44,056 nucleotides of DNA from Clostridia bacterium (GCA_017550035.1 JAFYLS010000007.1:1-44056), one strand, 5' to 3'. Shown: positions 7,404 through 16,128, numbered from the stretch's first letter. The notes: generated by a model from the sequence alone, not told the origin. Numbers and translations: made by a program.

Positions 7404-8618
7404 TTGCAAAAGAAACTGTGGAACAAGAATTACATTATGCTGCTGCAGGCCAATGCGGTCAGCACTATTGGCGATTTGATGTACAGTGTGGCCATCGGCT
7501 ACTGGGTTTATGAAAAGACGGGTTCCAGCGGATTGATGGGCGTAATGTCCGCTGTATCTATGTTTGTTACGATGTTTTTGTCGCCTTTCAGCGGCAGTGT
7601 GGTGGATAAACTGAACCGCAAATGGGTGCTGGTGCTGACGGATATTATTCAGGGTCTGATTATGCTGGGTGTAGGTGTACTGGCTTATATGGATGCGTTG
7701 AATGTACCGGTTGTGCTTCTGGCGGCATTGCTGGCAGCCTTTGGCGGCGTGTTTTATTCGCCTGCTGCCCGTACACTGATGATAGATATTATTCCCCATG
7801 ACGATATGGTGCGCGGACAGTCTGTGTTCTCCGGTACATTGACGGCCATTGACATGGTGGGTACTGCCTTTAGTGGTGTGATGGTAGCATTTTTCGGTGT
7901 GCCGCTGATCATCGTGATCAACGGTCTGAGCAATCTGTATTCCGCCTTTGCGGAATTGTTCATCCACGCACCCAAAACGGTGCAGGAAGGAAACGGCGTT
8001 ACGGTGAAGGGCATCCTGCACGATTCGAAGGATGCTGTGAAAGCCATCTTTTCCGATCGCTGCCTGAAAGTGCTGATCCCCGGGGTGCTGGTGCTTAATC
8101 TTCTGTGTGCAGGACCTTTGCGTCTGGTGCTGCCTTTCTGCATGGAAAAAGGCTTTACGGTGGATATGTACGGCTATCTGTTGACGGTACACACTGCTGC
8201 ATCGCTGCTGGCTGTAACGGTGCTGGGTATTGTGAAACTGAAGCCGAAGGTTCGCTTCTGGGTCATGGCACTGGGCTTTTCTCTGGCTGTTGTGTTTCTG
8301 ATTTTGTCCTATCTGTCTACGGATTTTATCGTGATGTGTGTGCTGGCTTTTCTGGCATCTCTGCTTAATACGGCAGGTAATGCCATCCTGAATGCATCGC
8401 TGACGCTGGCCTTGCCGGCAAGCAACCGCGGCGCCATTCTGGGTTTTTTGCAGTCTGCATCCGTAGGCGGTGTGGCGCTGTCTGCTCTATTGTACGGTGT
8501 GCTGGGCGATGTGTTCCCGCTCTACATCGTGTTTGCGGCAGGCAGTGCCGTTTCGCTGGCGCCGATGCTGTATATGTGCTTCCATCGTGACGTCAAAAGT
8601 TTTATTTTGGATCATTGA
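7404..8618 (+). CDS. MFS transporter, MefA-like exporter group
   Basis: About 404 residues with twelve predicted membrane helices in two six-helix halves. The N-terminal region (NYIMLLQANAVSTIGD...) and the loop 2-3 signature 'SGSVVDKLNRKW' are those of the MFS_3/MefA macrolide-efflux-like group, typically drug or metabolite exporters driven by the proton gradient. The substrate cannot be told from sequence. I choose the TTG at 7404: AGAGGTG (7391-7397) lies six bases upstream, and the promoter -10 at 7373-7378 would leave the ATG at 7386 without a leader. If that ATG were used the protein would be six residues longer. The gene is monocistronic and ends at a terminator shared with the convergent glycosidase gene. 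Confidence 0.85.
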   Translation: MQKKLWNKNYIMLLQANAVSTIGDLMYSVAIGYWVYEKTGSSGLMGVMSAVSMFVTMFLSPFSGSVVDKLNRKWVLVLTDIIQGLIMLGVGVLAYMDALNVPVVLLAALLAAFGGVFYSPAARTLMIDIIPHDDMVRGQSVFSGTLTAIDMVGTAFSGVMVAFFGVPLIIVINGLSNLYSAFAELFIHAPKTVQEGNGVTVKGILHDSKDAVKAIFSDRCLKVLIPGVLVLNLLCAGPLRLVLPFCMEKGFTVDMYGYLLTVHTAASLLAVTVLGIVKLKPKVRFWVMALGFSLAVVFLILSYLSTDFIVMCVLAFLASLLNTAGNAILNASLTLALPASNRGAILGFLQSASVGGVALSALLYGVLGDVFPLYIVFAAGSAVSLAPMLYMCFHRDVKSFILDH

Positions 8619-8633
8619 GAGAAATGAAAGGTA

Positions 8634-8670
8634 AAAACCCCGTTCCCTGTTTTATGGGAGCGGGGGTTTT
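8634..8670. terminator. Bidirectional terminator between the MFS and GH3 genes
   Basis: AAAACCCC-GTTCCC pairs with GGGAGC-GGGGGTTTT with one bulge across a 7-base loop, giving A-rich and T-rich flanks on both sides. Confidence 0.8.
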
Positions 8671-8675
8671 GCTTG

Positions 8676-10247
8676 TCAGTTGCCTTTCAACATATCACAC
8701 ACAGCGCGGATGGCGTTTACGGTGTAATCGTAGCTGGTGATAATACAGGGGACGAAATCGGCTGCCTTGGCTGCCTGAGGCACGTCCATGCATACATAGC
8801 AGGTGTTGGAATTCAATCGGCATACAGCCCGGATGTCTTCCACAAGCTCGGGAAGCTCGGAGCGGTAAGCAGTGGAGAATACAACGGCGGGAGCCTCCTT
8901 GATCTGCTTTTCCAGTGTATCAAAGTCGGGGCGGTCGGCAAATTCGACTGCCGTTCCGCGGCACAACCGTGCAGCCATGGGGGCGAAACCGTCCACCAGT
9001 TTATCGCCTTCTTCCACACCCAGTCTGGCCCGGGAAATGCGGGAAAGGAACAGGGCGCCTTCGGGCAGCGGCAGCATGTTGTTTTCGTTTTTCTGAACTT
9101 TGACGGTCATTTTGGCCAGCGCTCGGGAGAATGCTTCGTGTGCGCTCCAGTCACGGGCGGATACATCCTTTTCCGGATAGAGATCACCCAGCATCAGTTT
9201 GAAAGCTACAATGCGGCGTGCGGATTCTTCCACCCGCTCCATGCTCAGTTCGCCCGATTCCAGGGCATCCAGCATGGCCTCAATGCAGGGAGTCTGCACG
9301 TCTTTTCCGTCGGGGTCTGCATTGTCTCCGCCGTTTCCTACAATGAGCAGATCGCAGCCGGCCTCTGCTGCCATCACGCAGCCTTTCGGAGCGCCGTATA
9401 CATCGGCAATGGCCAGCATCTGCAGTCCATCGCTGATGATCAGGCCGTCAAAGCCCAGTTCCTTGCGGGCCAGTTCCTGAATGACCGGCTTGGAAACGCT
9501 GGCGGGAAGACCTTCGGGGTCCAGCCCGGTATAGCAGGTATGATCGATCATGATGGCGCGCATACCTTCGTCCATCACCTGCTTGAAGGCCTGAACGGAG
9601 TTTTTCATGGCTTCTTCCCGGGAAGAGTGGACCACGGACGTACCGAAATGGGTATCCACCGGACTGTCGCCGCAGCCGGGGAAATGCTTGCCGCAATCAA
9701 TCACGCCGCTGTCGCGGAGCCCGCGGGCATAAGCACCGCCGAAAAGAGAGGTGATTTCCGTGGTGGGGCCGAAACTGCGGCGGTTGGGAATGGAACCAAT
9801 GCGGCTGCCGTCGGTATCCAGCACGGGCGCCAGGTTGAACGCAATGCCGAGCGAGCGCAGTTCGTTACCCATGATGTGCCCGGTCAGGTACGCCAGATCC
9901 GGATCACCGGTGCTGCCGATGGCTGCAGCGGAAGAAAACACCGTAGCACCGTTTCGGATGCGGGTGACGATGCCGCCTTCCTGATCGATGGAAAGCAGCG
10001 CCTGCACGCCTGTGTTCTGGCTGATTTCATCTTGAATCTGAGCATTCAGGCGGGCGATTTGCGCGCGGTTTGCGCAGTTTTTGCCAAAGAGAATCACATT
10101 GCCGGCGCAGCTTTCCCTGAGGAAAGCGCGGGTTTTTTCGTCCATTTCTGTTACTTCAATGCTGGCCATGATCATCTGCCCGATTTTCTGCTTTACGGAC
10201 ATGCGGCTAACGATTTTTGCAGCTTGTTCATAGGGGAGCTTCAGCAT
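8676..10247 (-). CDS. Glycoside hydrolase family 3, beta-N-acetylhexosaminidase type
   Basis: 523 residues without a signal peptide, so cytoplasmic. The NagZ-type hallmarks are present: IDQEGG (87-92), KHFPG at 187-191 leading to the Asp-x-His dyad (D198, H200) that replaces a carboxylate as acid/base, and the nucleophile Asp273 in ISDGLQM. The usual KHFPGHGD is KHFPGCGD here, so a normally conserved histidine is a cysteine. A C-terminal domain (about 360-523) follows the barrel, as in Bacillus NagZ. Family knowledge suggests removal of terminal N-acetylglucosamine from muropeptides during wall recycling, but some relatives act as phosphorylases. Start ATG 10247 follows GAGGG. Monocistronic, with its own promoter upstream. 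Confidence 0.82.
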   Translation of the reverse strand: MLKLPYEQAAKIVSRMSVKQKIGQMIMASIEVTEMDEKTRAFLRESCAGNVILFGKNCANRAQIARLNAQIQDEISQNTGVQALLSIDQEGGIVTRIRNGATVFSSAAAIGSTGDPDLAYLTGHIMGNELRSLGIAFNLAPVLDTDGSRIGSIPNRRSFGPTTEITSLFGGAYARGLRDSGVIDCGKHFPGCGDSPVDTHFGTSVVHSSREEAMKNSVQAFKQVMDEGMRAIMIDHTCYTGLDPEGLPASVSKPVIQELARKELGFDGLIISDGLQMLAIADVYGAPKGCVMAAEAGCDLLIVGNGGDNADPDGKDVQTPCIEAMLDALESGELSMERVEESARRIVAFKLMLGDLYPEKDVSARDWSAHEAFSRALAKMTVKVQKNENNMLPLPEGALFLSRISRARLGVEEGDKLVDGFAPMAARLCRGTAVEFADRPDFDTLEKQIKEAPAVVFSTAYRSELPELVEDIRAVCRLNSNTCYVCMDVPQAAKAADFVPCIITSYDYTVNAIRAVCDMLKGN

Positions 10248-10283
10248 GGTATTCCCTCTTTTTTTTAACTATTTTGTATCTGG

Positions 10284-10313
10284 ATGGTAACATGGCTAAA
10301 AAGCGTTTGTCAA
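10284..10313 (-). promoter_or_regulatory. Promoter of the GH3 gene
   Basis: Minus-strand consensus TTGACA (10313-10308), 18-base spacer, TACCAT (10289-10284), 37 bases before the start codon. Confidence 0.6.
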
Positions 10314-10350
10314 GGTGATCTGCGGATGGGCATGATGATTCTGCCCGGAT

Positions 10351-10379
10351 AAAGAAAAGCCCCGCTTTTAAGCGGGGCT
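10351..10379 (-). terminator. Terminator of the hydrogenase cluster
   Basis: A ten-base-pair GC-rich stem (10358-10367 with 10370-10379, tight loop) is followed on the minus strand by TTTTCTTT. It lies just beyond the stop codon at 10393. Confidence 0.85.
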
Positions 10380-10392
10380 GCTGTAATGATGA

Positions 10393-11838
10393 TTAGAAGT
10401 TCTGCAGAATGGAGACGGCATCGGAGATGGTTTTTTCCATGGCTTCGCGGCCGTACTTGTCCACGTCTGCCTTGTTCTTTTCGCCGTGGGTGAGGCAGCC
10501 GGCGCCGTTGATGCAGCCGCCAAGGCATGCCATGCCTTCGATGAAGTTGCCGCCCAGAATCTTGGGATTTTTGGAGAGCTTGAGCAGTGCCATGCGGCAT
10601 TCTTCAATGCCGTTGCAAACCACGGGCTTGGTTTCAAAGTCGATGTTCTGCTCCTTCAGCGCCTGAGCAACGGCGTCGCTCAGACCGCCGGTGCGGGCGA
10701 AGATGCGGCCAAAGTAGGAAGCGTTGTCCAGCACGTCTTCTGCCAGTTCGCTAAGCTCGATTTCCTTGGAATCAAACAGCGCCTGCAGTTCTTCGAAGGT
10801 CAGCACGGCATCCACGTAATCTTTCGCGCCTTCCAGCTGGCATTCGGCCTTCTTGGCGGTGCAGGGACCTACGAAGACGACCTTGGAATTCTGGTCGGTG
10901 GACTTGATGTACTTGGCCAGCGCGACCATGGGGGAGGGGTTATGGCTGACGAAATCCACCAGTTCCGGGAAGGCGGTCTGGATGTAGCGCACAAAGGCGG
11001 GGCAGCAGGAGGAGGTCATGGCTCCCTTTTCGGCCACCTTTTCCACCAATTCGCGGGATTCGTTCATGGCAACCATGTCGCCGCCCAGCGCGGCTTCGAT
11101 CACAGTGTGGAAGCCCAGCTGCTTCATGCCGGTGATGGCCTGGCCTACCTTGGCATGCATGAACTGGCTGGCAAAGGCGGGCGCCACGATGGCGTACACC
11201 TTATAGTTCTTATTGCCTTCGCTCTTCTTGATCATATCGATCACGTTGAGAATATAGGACTTATCGGAAATGGCGCCGAAGGGGCACTGGTACACGCAGG
11301 CGCCGCACTGGATGCACTTCTCGTTATCAATGGCAGCGGCGTTGTTTTCGTCGATGGAGATGGCCTTCACCTTGCAGGCAACCTGGCAGGGACGCTTGCG
11401 GTTGACGATGGCGGAGTAGGGGCACACCTTGGCGCACTGACCGCATTCCACGCACTTGGTCTTGTCGATGTGAGCCACGTGGTTGTGATCGAAAGAGATG
11501 GCGCCGCGCTTGCACACGTCTTCGCAGCGGTGGGCAAGACAGCCGCGGCAGGAATCGGTCACTTCGTAGCCGGCGGCAGGACATTCGTCGCAGGCAATAT
11601 CGATAACCTGAATGATGTTGGGGTTGCTGGTATCGCCGCCCATGGCGATCTTTACGCGTTCGCCCAAAATGGCGCGCTCCTTGTACACGCAGCAGCGCAT
11701 GGTGGGAGTTTTGCCGGGAACGATCATCTTGGGGATGTCCATCACGTTTTCCAGCAGCTGGTCTTTCCATGCAAGGCGCGCCACTTCGCGCAATACTTTG
11801 TATTTCAGGTGCTGCACTTTGGTATCGAACTTTCTCAT
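10393..11838 (-). CDS. [FeFe]-hydrogenase, monomeric group B-like
   Basis: 481 residues. An N-terminal iron-sulfur region holds several CxxC sets (C83/C86, C97/C100/C105/C109, C129-C139, C151/C155) and a further four-cysteine ferredoxin motif (C175-C185). The H-cluster domain carries all three signatures: SSCCPAF (276-282), GPCTAKKAE (324-332) and EGMACLGGC (434-442), so every cysteine ligand of the active site (C278 or C279, C326, C438, C442) is present. The 'MACxGGCINGAG' form is that of group B enzymes, known mainly from genomes and thought to couple ferredoxin to proton reduction. It is the last gene of the cluster that also holds a phosphatase, a PAS-bearing hydrogenase sensor and two [2Fe-2S] proteins. 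Start ATG follows AAAGGAGA. Confidence 0.88.
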   Translation of the reverse strand: MRKFDTKVQHLKYKVLREVARLAWKDQLLENVMDIPKMIVPGKTPTMRCCVYKERAILGERVKIAMGGDTSNPNIIQVIDIACDECPAAGYEVTDSCRGCLAHRCEDVCKRGAISFDHNHVAHIDKTKCVECGQCAKVCPYSAIVNRKRPCQVACKVKAISIDENNAAAIDNEKCIQCGACVYQCPFGAISDKSYILNVIDMIKKSEGNKNYKVYAIVAPAFASQFMHAKVGQAITGMKQLGFHTVIEAALGGDMVAMNESRELVEKVAEKGAMTSSCCPAFVRYIQTAFPELVDFVSHNPSPMVALAKYIKSTDQNSKVVFVGPCTAKKAECQLEGAKDYVDAVLTFEELQALFDSKEIELSELAEDVLDNASYFGRIFARTGGLSDAVAQALKEQNIDFETKPVVCNGIEECRMALLKLSKNPKILGGNFIEGMACLGGCINGAGCLTHGEKNKADVDKYGREAMEKTISDAVSILQNF

Positions 11839-11869
11839 GGGTTGTATCTCCTTTTGCCTGACTTTGCGA

Positions 11870-13048
11870 TTAGAAATAACTGACGTTGATCCGCTTGCCC
11901 ATTTGTTTCAGGCAGGCGGAAAGCTCTTCCACCAGATTCATTTTGATGTTGAAGTTGATGGGAAGATCGGGGTTCTGATGGGCGGGGTTGATGGCGCGGC
12001 CCACATAGAAGTTGATGTCCGTGGCTTCCTCAAACAGCATGCGGCTGATGAGGGAAGCGCCGTCGCGCTTGAAACCCCAGGTATCGTAGAATTTGTTTTC
12101 GCCCAGGTAATCCCTGGCGTATTCCAGCACGCGGTTTACTGTGATGACGCCTTCGGTAACCAGATCCACGCCTTCGATTTCGGCAATGGGCGGAATATCG
12201 CTGGCTTCAAAATTCAGGGAAGCTTTGAGGGGCTTTCCGAGATACCGGGCCGCTACGGTGGAGGTGGTGCCGCCGCACACAATGTGTTTTCCTTGCTTGG
12301 CAAAGAAAAGCGACATCATGCGGTCGTTATCATCCCGCTTGGCAGGCGGGCCGAAGAGGATGTTCATGGGCTCGCGGCGGCGAATTTTGATGATGGCGGC
12401 AGTGGCGTCATCACCGGGCTTTCCGCCGTAGAGACCGTCGCACTCATCAATCAGCATGGTGGAAAGGGTCTTAGCGGTGTAGCCGGCCACAGAAATGGTT
12501 TCCATGAAGTCGATGATGTCTTCGCGCTTCCAGCCGTAGTTGTATACCAGGCCCAGACCGGCATGGGGACAGCCGTCGGACATGGCAATGAAAATATCGT
12601 CTTCTTCCAGCTTAATGTAGGAACGATAGATCTGCTTTCCGTCGATATTCATTTCGCGCATCTGGTAAGGATAGTTCTTGCCGTTGCGCAGCATGATCAC
12701 GTGGGGATTATCGTACTGGAAGATTTCTGCATAGGAATTGTTGTGAATCTGGATGATGGTAAAGGTAGAGTAAGCCACACCGCGCACCGAACACACGGGA
12801 AGCGTGGCGGCGATGGTGGATACACATTCCTCAATGGGCAGGCCTTCTGCCATCATGGTGGAAATGATCTTGGAAGTCAGCGTGGAAAGGATGGATGCCT
12901 TTACGCCGCTGCCCAGCCCGTCTGCCAATACCACTACGGTGGAATCGTCATCCCGGGCAATCACATCCACATGGTCGCCGCATAGCTGTTCGCCCACATG
13001 GTTAATGCTTTTGTAGCCGATCTCAGCGCAGAGTACTTGAGCTTTCAT
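11870..13048 (-). CDS. SpoIIE/PP2C-type serine phosphatase of the hydrogenase cluster
   Basis: 392 residues. The metal-binding motifs of the SpoIIE (PP2C) phosphatase fold are visible: VVLADGLGSG (about 38-47), FIAMSDGCPH (about 153-162) and a C-terminal KPGDDATAA, giving the aspartates that hold two Mn/Mg ions. The domain ends near residue 230; the remaining 160 residues have no family I can name. Genes for such phosphatases repeatedly accompany group C [FeFe]-hydrogenase sensors in Clostridia and Thermoanaerobacterium (the hfs type of locus), where they are thought to convert redox or H2 sensing into dephosphorylation of a target protein. Start ATG 13048 (AAGGAG upstream) overlaps the sensor gene by 26 bases, implying translational coupling. 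Confidence 0.85.
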   Translation of the reverse strand: MKAQVLCAEIGYKSINHVGEQLCGDHVDVIARDDDSTVVVLADGLGSGVKASILSTLTSKIISTMMAEGLPIEECVSTIAATLPVCSVRGVAYSTFTIIQIHNNSYAEIFQYDNPHVIMLRNGKNYPYQMREMNIDGKQIYRSYIKLEEDDIFIAMSDGCPHAGLGLVYNYGWKREDIIDFMETISVAGYTAKTLSTMLIDECDGLYGGKPGDDATAAIIKIRRREPMNILFGPPAKRDDNDRMMSLFFAKQGKHIVCGGTTSTVAARYLGKPLKASLNFEASDIPPIAEIEGVDLVTEGVITVNRVLEYARDYLGENKFYDTWGFKRDGASLISRMLFEEATDINFYVGRAINPAHQNPDLPINFNIKMNLVEELSACLKQMGKRINVSYF

Positions 13049-14714
13049 TGGTGATGGACTCCTTCAGCTTGGTCAAAGCAATCTTGGTTTCGGCTGCGGT
13101 TTCACCCAGCAAAGAGGCGATTTCCTGTACGATACGCATCTGCTTTTCAACCACTTTGTCGGCCACTTCCACCGTCTTGAGGGAAATGGTTTCGCGCTTT
13201 TCGCGGTCCTTTTCTTCGGTGGTGATATCCCGCAGCATGCCGATGAGCATGCGGGTTTCACGGTCGTGGGTCACGGTCATTTCCACGTAGCGGTTGTACT
13301 GGGGCAGGAAGGTGCGCTGGTCATGCACTTCGCGGCCGGTGCGCAGCACGTGTTCAAACACGCCGGGATCCAGCACTCGGACGACCAGTTCGCCCAGCAC
13401 GTCGTTTTCGTTGCGGACGTTGATAATGTTCAGCATGGCTTTGTTGATCTGCTGAACTTCCAGTTTTTCGTTCAGCACAATGAGACCATGGGGGTTGTTG
13501 CTTACAATGGCGTCGGAGAAGCTTTCCGCCTTGTCCTTCAAGTAGGGCAGGCACATGGAAATTTCTGCTTTGCCATGAATAACGGCGATGGCTTTTTCAC
13601 GGCAGGTGTTGTAGCCGCAGGAGCCGCAGTTGAGTTCGTCAGAGGTTTTGTATTTGCCCATCTGGCGCAGCACGGTCATGATTTCCGTTTCACTGGGCTG
13701 CTTGTTGATTTTTTCAATCCAGCTGAAGCGCTTGCGCAGCAGGTTGGAATCGGGCTGCACTACGTCAAAATCCCTGGTGCCGGCATAGGAAGAAACGGCG
13801 GCATAATCCTGGATGAAGGAAGTATGGTCGTGTTTTTCCATGGCAGGACCGTTGATGCAGCTGCCCACACAGGCGCTCATTTCAATGAAGCAGTTATGAA
13901 TAAGGCCTTTTTCAATGTCCTTGAGCGCAGAGATGCAGTTTTCCACACCGTCCAGAGCAAGGTAGGTATATTTGGGAGCATCCTTCTGCATGGTTTTCAG
14001 CACGCCGCCGGTGGTGGGGAAGAAGCGGGCGCGGGATGCTTCGTTGGGAATGAGCTGCTGTTCCAACTCCACGTTGGATTGCTTGAGCCAGTTGGTCAGT
14101 TCCTCAAAGGTGAGCACGGCATCCACGATGCCAAAGTGGTCCGCTTCGTCCTTCTTGGCCACGCAGGGACCGACGAACACGCACTTGGCATTGGGCACGC
14201 GGCGCTTGATATCCGCGCAGTGTGCCTGCATGGGGCTCATCACGTCTGCCAGATAGGGCAGCAGGGCAGGAAACTGCTTCTGAATCAGCAGGTTGATGGA
14301 ATGGCAGCAGGAAGAAATGACAACATCGCGTTCTTCTTCACGCAGGATGCGGTCATACTCTTTTTTGACAATGGTGGCGCCGGTGGCGGTTTCTTCAACA
14401 TCGGCAAAACCCAGCTGCTTCAGGGCTTTGCGCATGGATTCGATACCCACACCGGGATAATTGGCAATAAAAGAAGGGGCCAGGGATACGTAAACCGGAT
14501 CGCCGCTCTGGATAAACACTTTGGCTTTTTCCGTTTCGTTTACAATCTGCTTGGCATTCTGGGGACACACCACAAAACACTGACCGCACAGGATGCATTC
14601 ATTGCTGATGATATGCGCCTGGTTGCCGGAAAAGCGGATGGCTTTCACGGGGCAGTGGCGGATACACTTGTAGCAGTTTTTGCAGTTGGATTTTTTCAGG
14701 GTTAAGAATTCCAT
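13023..14714 (-). CDS. hydS: Group C-like [FeFe]-hydrogenase sensor with PAS domain
   Basis: 563 residues in four parts. First, two four-cysteine ferredoxin motifs (C11-C21 and C40-C50). Second, an H-cluster domain with SSCCHSI (134-140), GPCVAKKDE (182-190) and MSACVGSC (279-286). Third, another four-cysteine cluster (C363, C366, C371, C388; 'CGSCGYNTC...MC'). Fourth, a PAS domain (about 400-500) followed by a coiled coil. All H-cluster cysteines are kept, but the residues after the first pair are H-S instead of P-[AGS]-[WF], which changes the proton-path environment. This layout is the sensory group C/HydS type, proposed to detect H2 and control other hydrogenases rather than make H2 at speed. 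The output is probably the adjacent phosphatase. Start ATG 14714 follows AAGGAGC. Confidence 0.88.
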   Translation of the reverse strand: MEFLTLKKSNCKNCYKCIRHCPVKAIRFSGNQAHIISNECILCGQCFVVCPQNAKQIVNETEKAKVFIQSGDPVYVSLAPSFIANYPGVGIESMRKALKQLGFADVEETATGATIVKKEYDRILREEERDVVISSCCHSINLLIQKQFPALLPYLADVMSPMQAHCADIKRRVPNAKCVFVGPCVAKKDEADHFGIVDAVLTFEELTNWLKQSNVELEQQLIPNEASRARFFPTTGGVLKTMQKDAPKYTYLALDGVENCISALKDIEKGLIHNCFIEMSACVGSCINGPAMEKHDHTSFIQDYAAVSSYAGTRDFDVVQPDSNLLRKRFSWIEKINKQPSETEIMTVLRQMGKYKTSDELNCGSCGYNTCREKAIAVIHGKAEISMCLPYLKDKAESFSDAIVSNNPHGLIVLNEKLEVQQINKAMLNIINVRNENDVLGELVVRVLDPGVFEHVLRTGREVHDQRTFLPQYNRYVEMTVTHDRETRMLIGMLRDITTEEKDREKRETISLKTVEVADKVVEKQMRIVQEIASLLGETAAETKIALTKLKESITNESSSTLR

Positions 14715-14732
14715 GGCTGTACTGCTCCTTTT

Positions 14733-14984
14733 TTAGCCGTTGAGCTTGGCCAGAACGTGATCAGAGAAAAATTCAGAGAAATTCTCGGGGGAAATGCCGG
14801 TATGCACTTCGCCGTCTACCGACACCGTTACGCCCATGCGGTTGCACACGCCCATGCAGAAGCTGCCGGAAAGGTTCACCTTTCCGACAAGATTATATTT
14901 TTCTACGGCAGCTTGCATCTTTTCGATGATGACGGCAGAGCCCTTCAGATGGCAGGAACTGCCCACGCAGATCTGAATATCCAT
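14733..14984 (-). CDS. Thioredoxin-like [2Fe-2S] ferredoxin (NuoE-type), second copy
   Basis: 83 residues. Four cysteines in the thioredoxin-like ferredoxin pattern (C6, C11, then FC-M-G-V-C at 43/47) ligate a [2Fe-2S] cluster as in NuoE/HydA-type subunits. The opening ICVGSSCHLKGS is shared with the gene upstream, so the two are recent duplicates that have since diverged. Its ribosome site, AAGGTG, forms part of the upstream gene's last codons and stop, so translation is coupled. No NuoF-like flavin partner is encoded nearby, so the protein probably passes electrons directly to a hydrogenase in this cluster. It is the second gene of the cluster. Confidence 0.85.
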   Translation of the reverse strand: MDIQICVGSSCHLKGSAVIIEKMQAAVEKYNLVGKVNLSGSFCMGVCNRMGVTVSVDGEVHTGISPENFSEFFSDHVLAKLNG

Positions 14985-14989
14985 CTTTT

Positions 14990-15229
14990 TTACACCTTCG
15001 CCAGTACGTTTTCTTCAAAGAACTGATCAACAGTATCGGGGGACAGGGAGAAAAGCTGGTCGTCTACGGTGACGCAGACGCCCTTCTGGCACTGACCGAG
15101 GCAGAAAGTGCCGGCCAGTTCCACTTTATCGTCCAGGTTGTTGGTGCGAATCAGGTTCTGCAGGGATTCCACGATTTTACGGGAGCCTTTCAAGTGGCAG
15201 GAACTGCCGATACAGACGGTGATCTTCAT
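14990..15229 (-). CDS. Thioredoxin-like [2Fe-2S] ferredoxin (NuoE-type), first copy
   Basis: 79 residues, opening with VCIGSSCHLKGS, the same signature as its downstream neighbour, and with the second cysteine pair in F-C-L-G-Q-C. It is a single-domain [2Fe-2S] electron carrier of the NuoE fold, without NuoF. Tandem pairs of such proteins beside HydS/SpoIIE genes are typical of group C hydrogenase loci. It is the first clear hydrogenase-cluster gene; a strong AAGGAGA ribosome site is present. The 66 bases before it (to the kinase stop at 15296) contain no promoter I trust, so transcription may come from the kinase promoter. Confidence 0.85.
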   Translation of the reverse strand: MKITVCIGSSCHLKGSRKIVESLQNLIRTNNLDDKVELAGTFCLGQCQKGVCVTVDDQLFSLSPDTVDQFFEENVLAKV

Positions 15230-15295
15230 GGGAGTCTCTCCTTTTCGTTCGGTTGTATAGAGTGTTATGGTTTGTATATGAAGTGTGAAGACCGT

Positions 15296-16045
15296 TTATG
15301 GACGGTCTGCGGACCGCACCCAGGACAAAAGGAATTCCCGTTCCTTTTCATTGCCCTTGATGGAGCGGGCGGCTGCCACGATGGGCATCCACTTTTCCAC
15401 ATCGGCTTTGGTGATGCCGCTCTTTTCGCAGAACAGGTTCAGGTAGTTCTGCGCGCCGGTGATTTTTCCATCCAGCCAGAAAAGCAGGTAGGTTCTTGCG
15501 GCATCGGCGGCGGGGTGCCCCTGGCTTGCATGAGACCAGTCCAGAATGCAGGGAGTTCCGTTTTCCTGGATGATAATGTTGGACGGTCTGAAATCGCCGT
15601 GGCAAACCAGGTTCTGACGGGGCATCATATCCAGACGGCTGTGCAGGTGATAACGCATGGTGGCATCCAGATTGCACTGGTAAATCTGCATGTTCATCCG
15701 GTCTTTCTGGCGGTTGAGCAGCGGACAGGTATGCTGATGAATGCTGATTTGCAGATTTACGAATCTCTCCATCAGCGTTTTAAGATCGGCGTTTGGCTCG
15801 TTCATCAGCTGCTGCATGGTTTTGCCTTCGATGAAACGGGAAACAATGGCCCATTGACCGTCCTGACAGACCAGTTCCAGAATTTCCGGAACGCAGATAC
15901 CGGTTTCTTCAATGCGCGACTGGTTCAGCGCTTCGTTCAGCACATCTGCTTTGCTGTAGTCGGGCGAAAACATTTTGATGCATCTGTCTCCGTCCCGAAA
16001 AACAGTTTTTCGGTTGCGCACGGCAATAACCCGGTCAAGTTTCAT
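15296..16045 (-). CDS. APH/choline-kinase-fold phosphotransferase
   Basis: 249 residues of the aminoglycoside phosphotransferase/protein-kinase-like fold. The catalytic loop is visible as CHGDFRPSN (catalytic Asp, metal-binding Asn) followed by the second metal site ILDWSHAS. An upstream lysine (IKMF) and an FIEG hinge match the nucleotide site. Natural members act on aminoglycosides, choline, homoserine or sugars; here the substrate is unknown and resistance should not be assumed. The ATG at 16045 is chosen for AAAGGAG upstream. It lies directly before the hydrogenase cluster on the same strand and has its own promoter with LysR half-sites, so it may be the first gene of that transcript. Confidence 0.75.
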   Translation of the reverse strand: MKLDRVIAVRNRKTVFRDGDRCIKMFSPDYSKADVLNEALNQSRIEETGICVPEILELVCQDGQWAIVSRFIEGKTMQQLMNEPNADLKTLMERFVNLQISIHQHTCPLLNRQKDRMNMQIYQCNLDATMRYHLHSRLDMMPRQNLVCHGDFRPSNIIIQENGTPCILDWSHASQGHPAADAARTYLLFWLDGKITGAQNYLNLFCEKSGITKADVEKWMPIVAAARSIKGNEKEREFLLSWVRSADRP

Positions 16046-16092
16046 CTGGCGGTCTCCTTTTGACAGGGCCTGATGCTCCCATACACAAGGGT

Positions 16093-16128
16093 ACACTTGT
16101 ATTCTATCACGGCAACAGGCACTTGTAT
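16093..16128. promoter_or_regulatory. Two LysR-type half-sites before the kinase/hydrogenase genes
   Basis: ACACTTGTAT (16093-16102) and GCACTTGTAT (16119-16128) are 26 bases apart and share the half-site ATACAAGT[G/A] with the palindrome at 17163-17185. One lies on the predicted -35, the other just past the -10, so occupancy would affect the kinase promoter. Confidence 0.45.

Noticed and set aside
7386..7406. ATG at 7386 as the start of the MFS gene
   Set aside because: The promoter -10 at 7373-7378 places the start point next to it, leaving no ribosome site; the TTG at 7404 has AGAGGTG in front.
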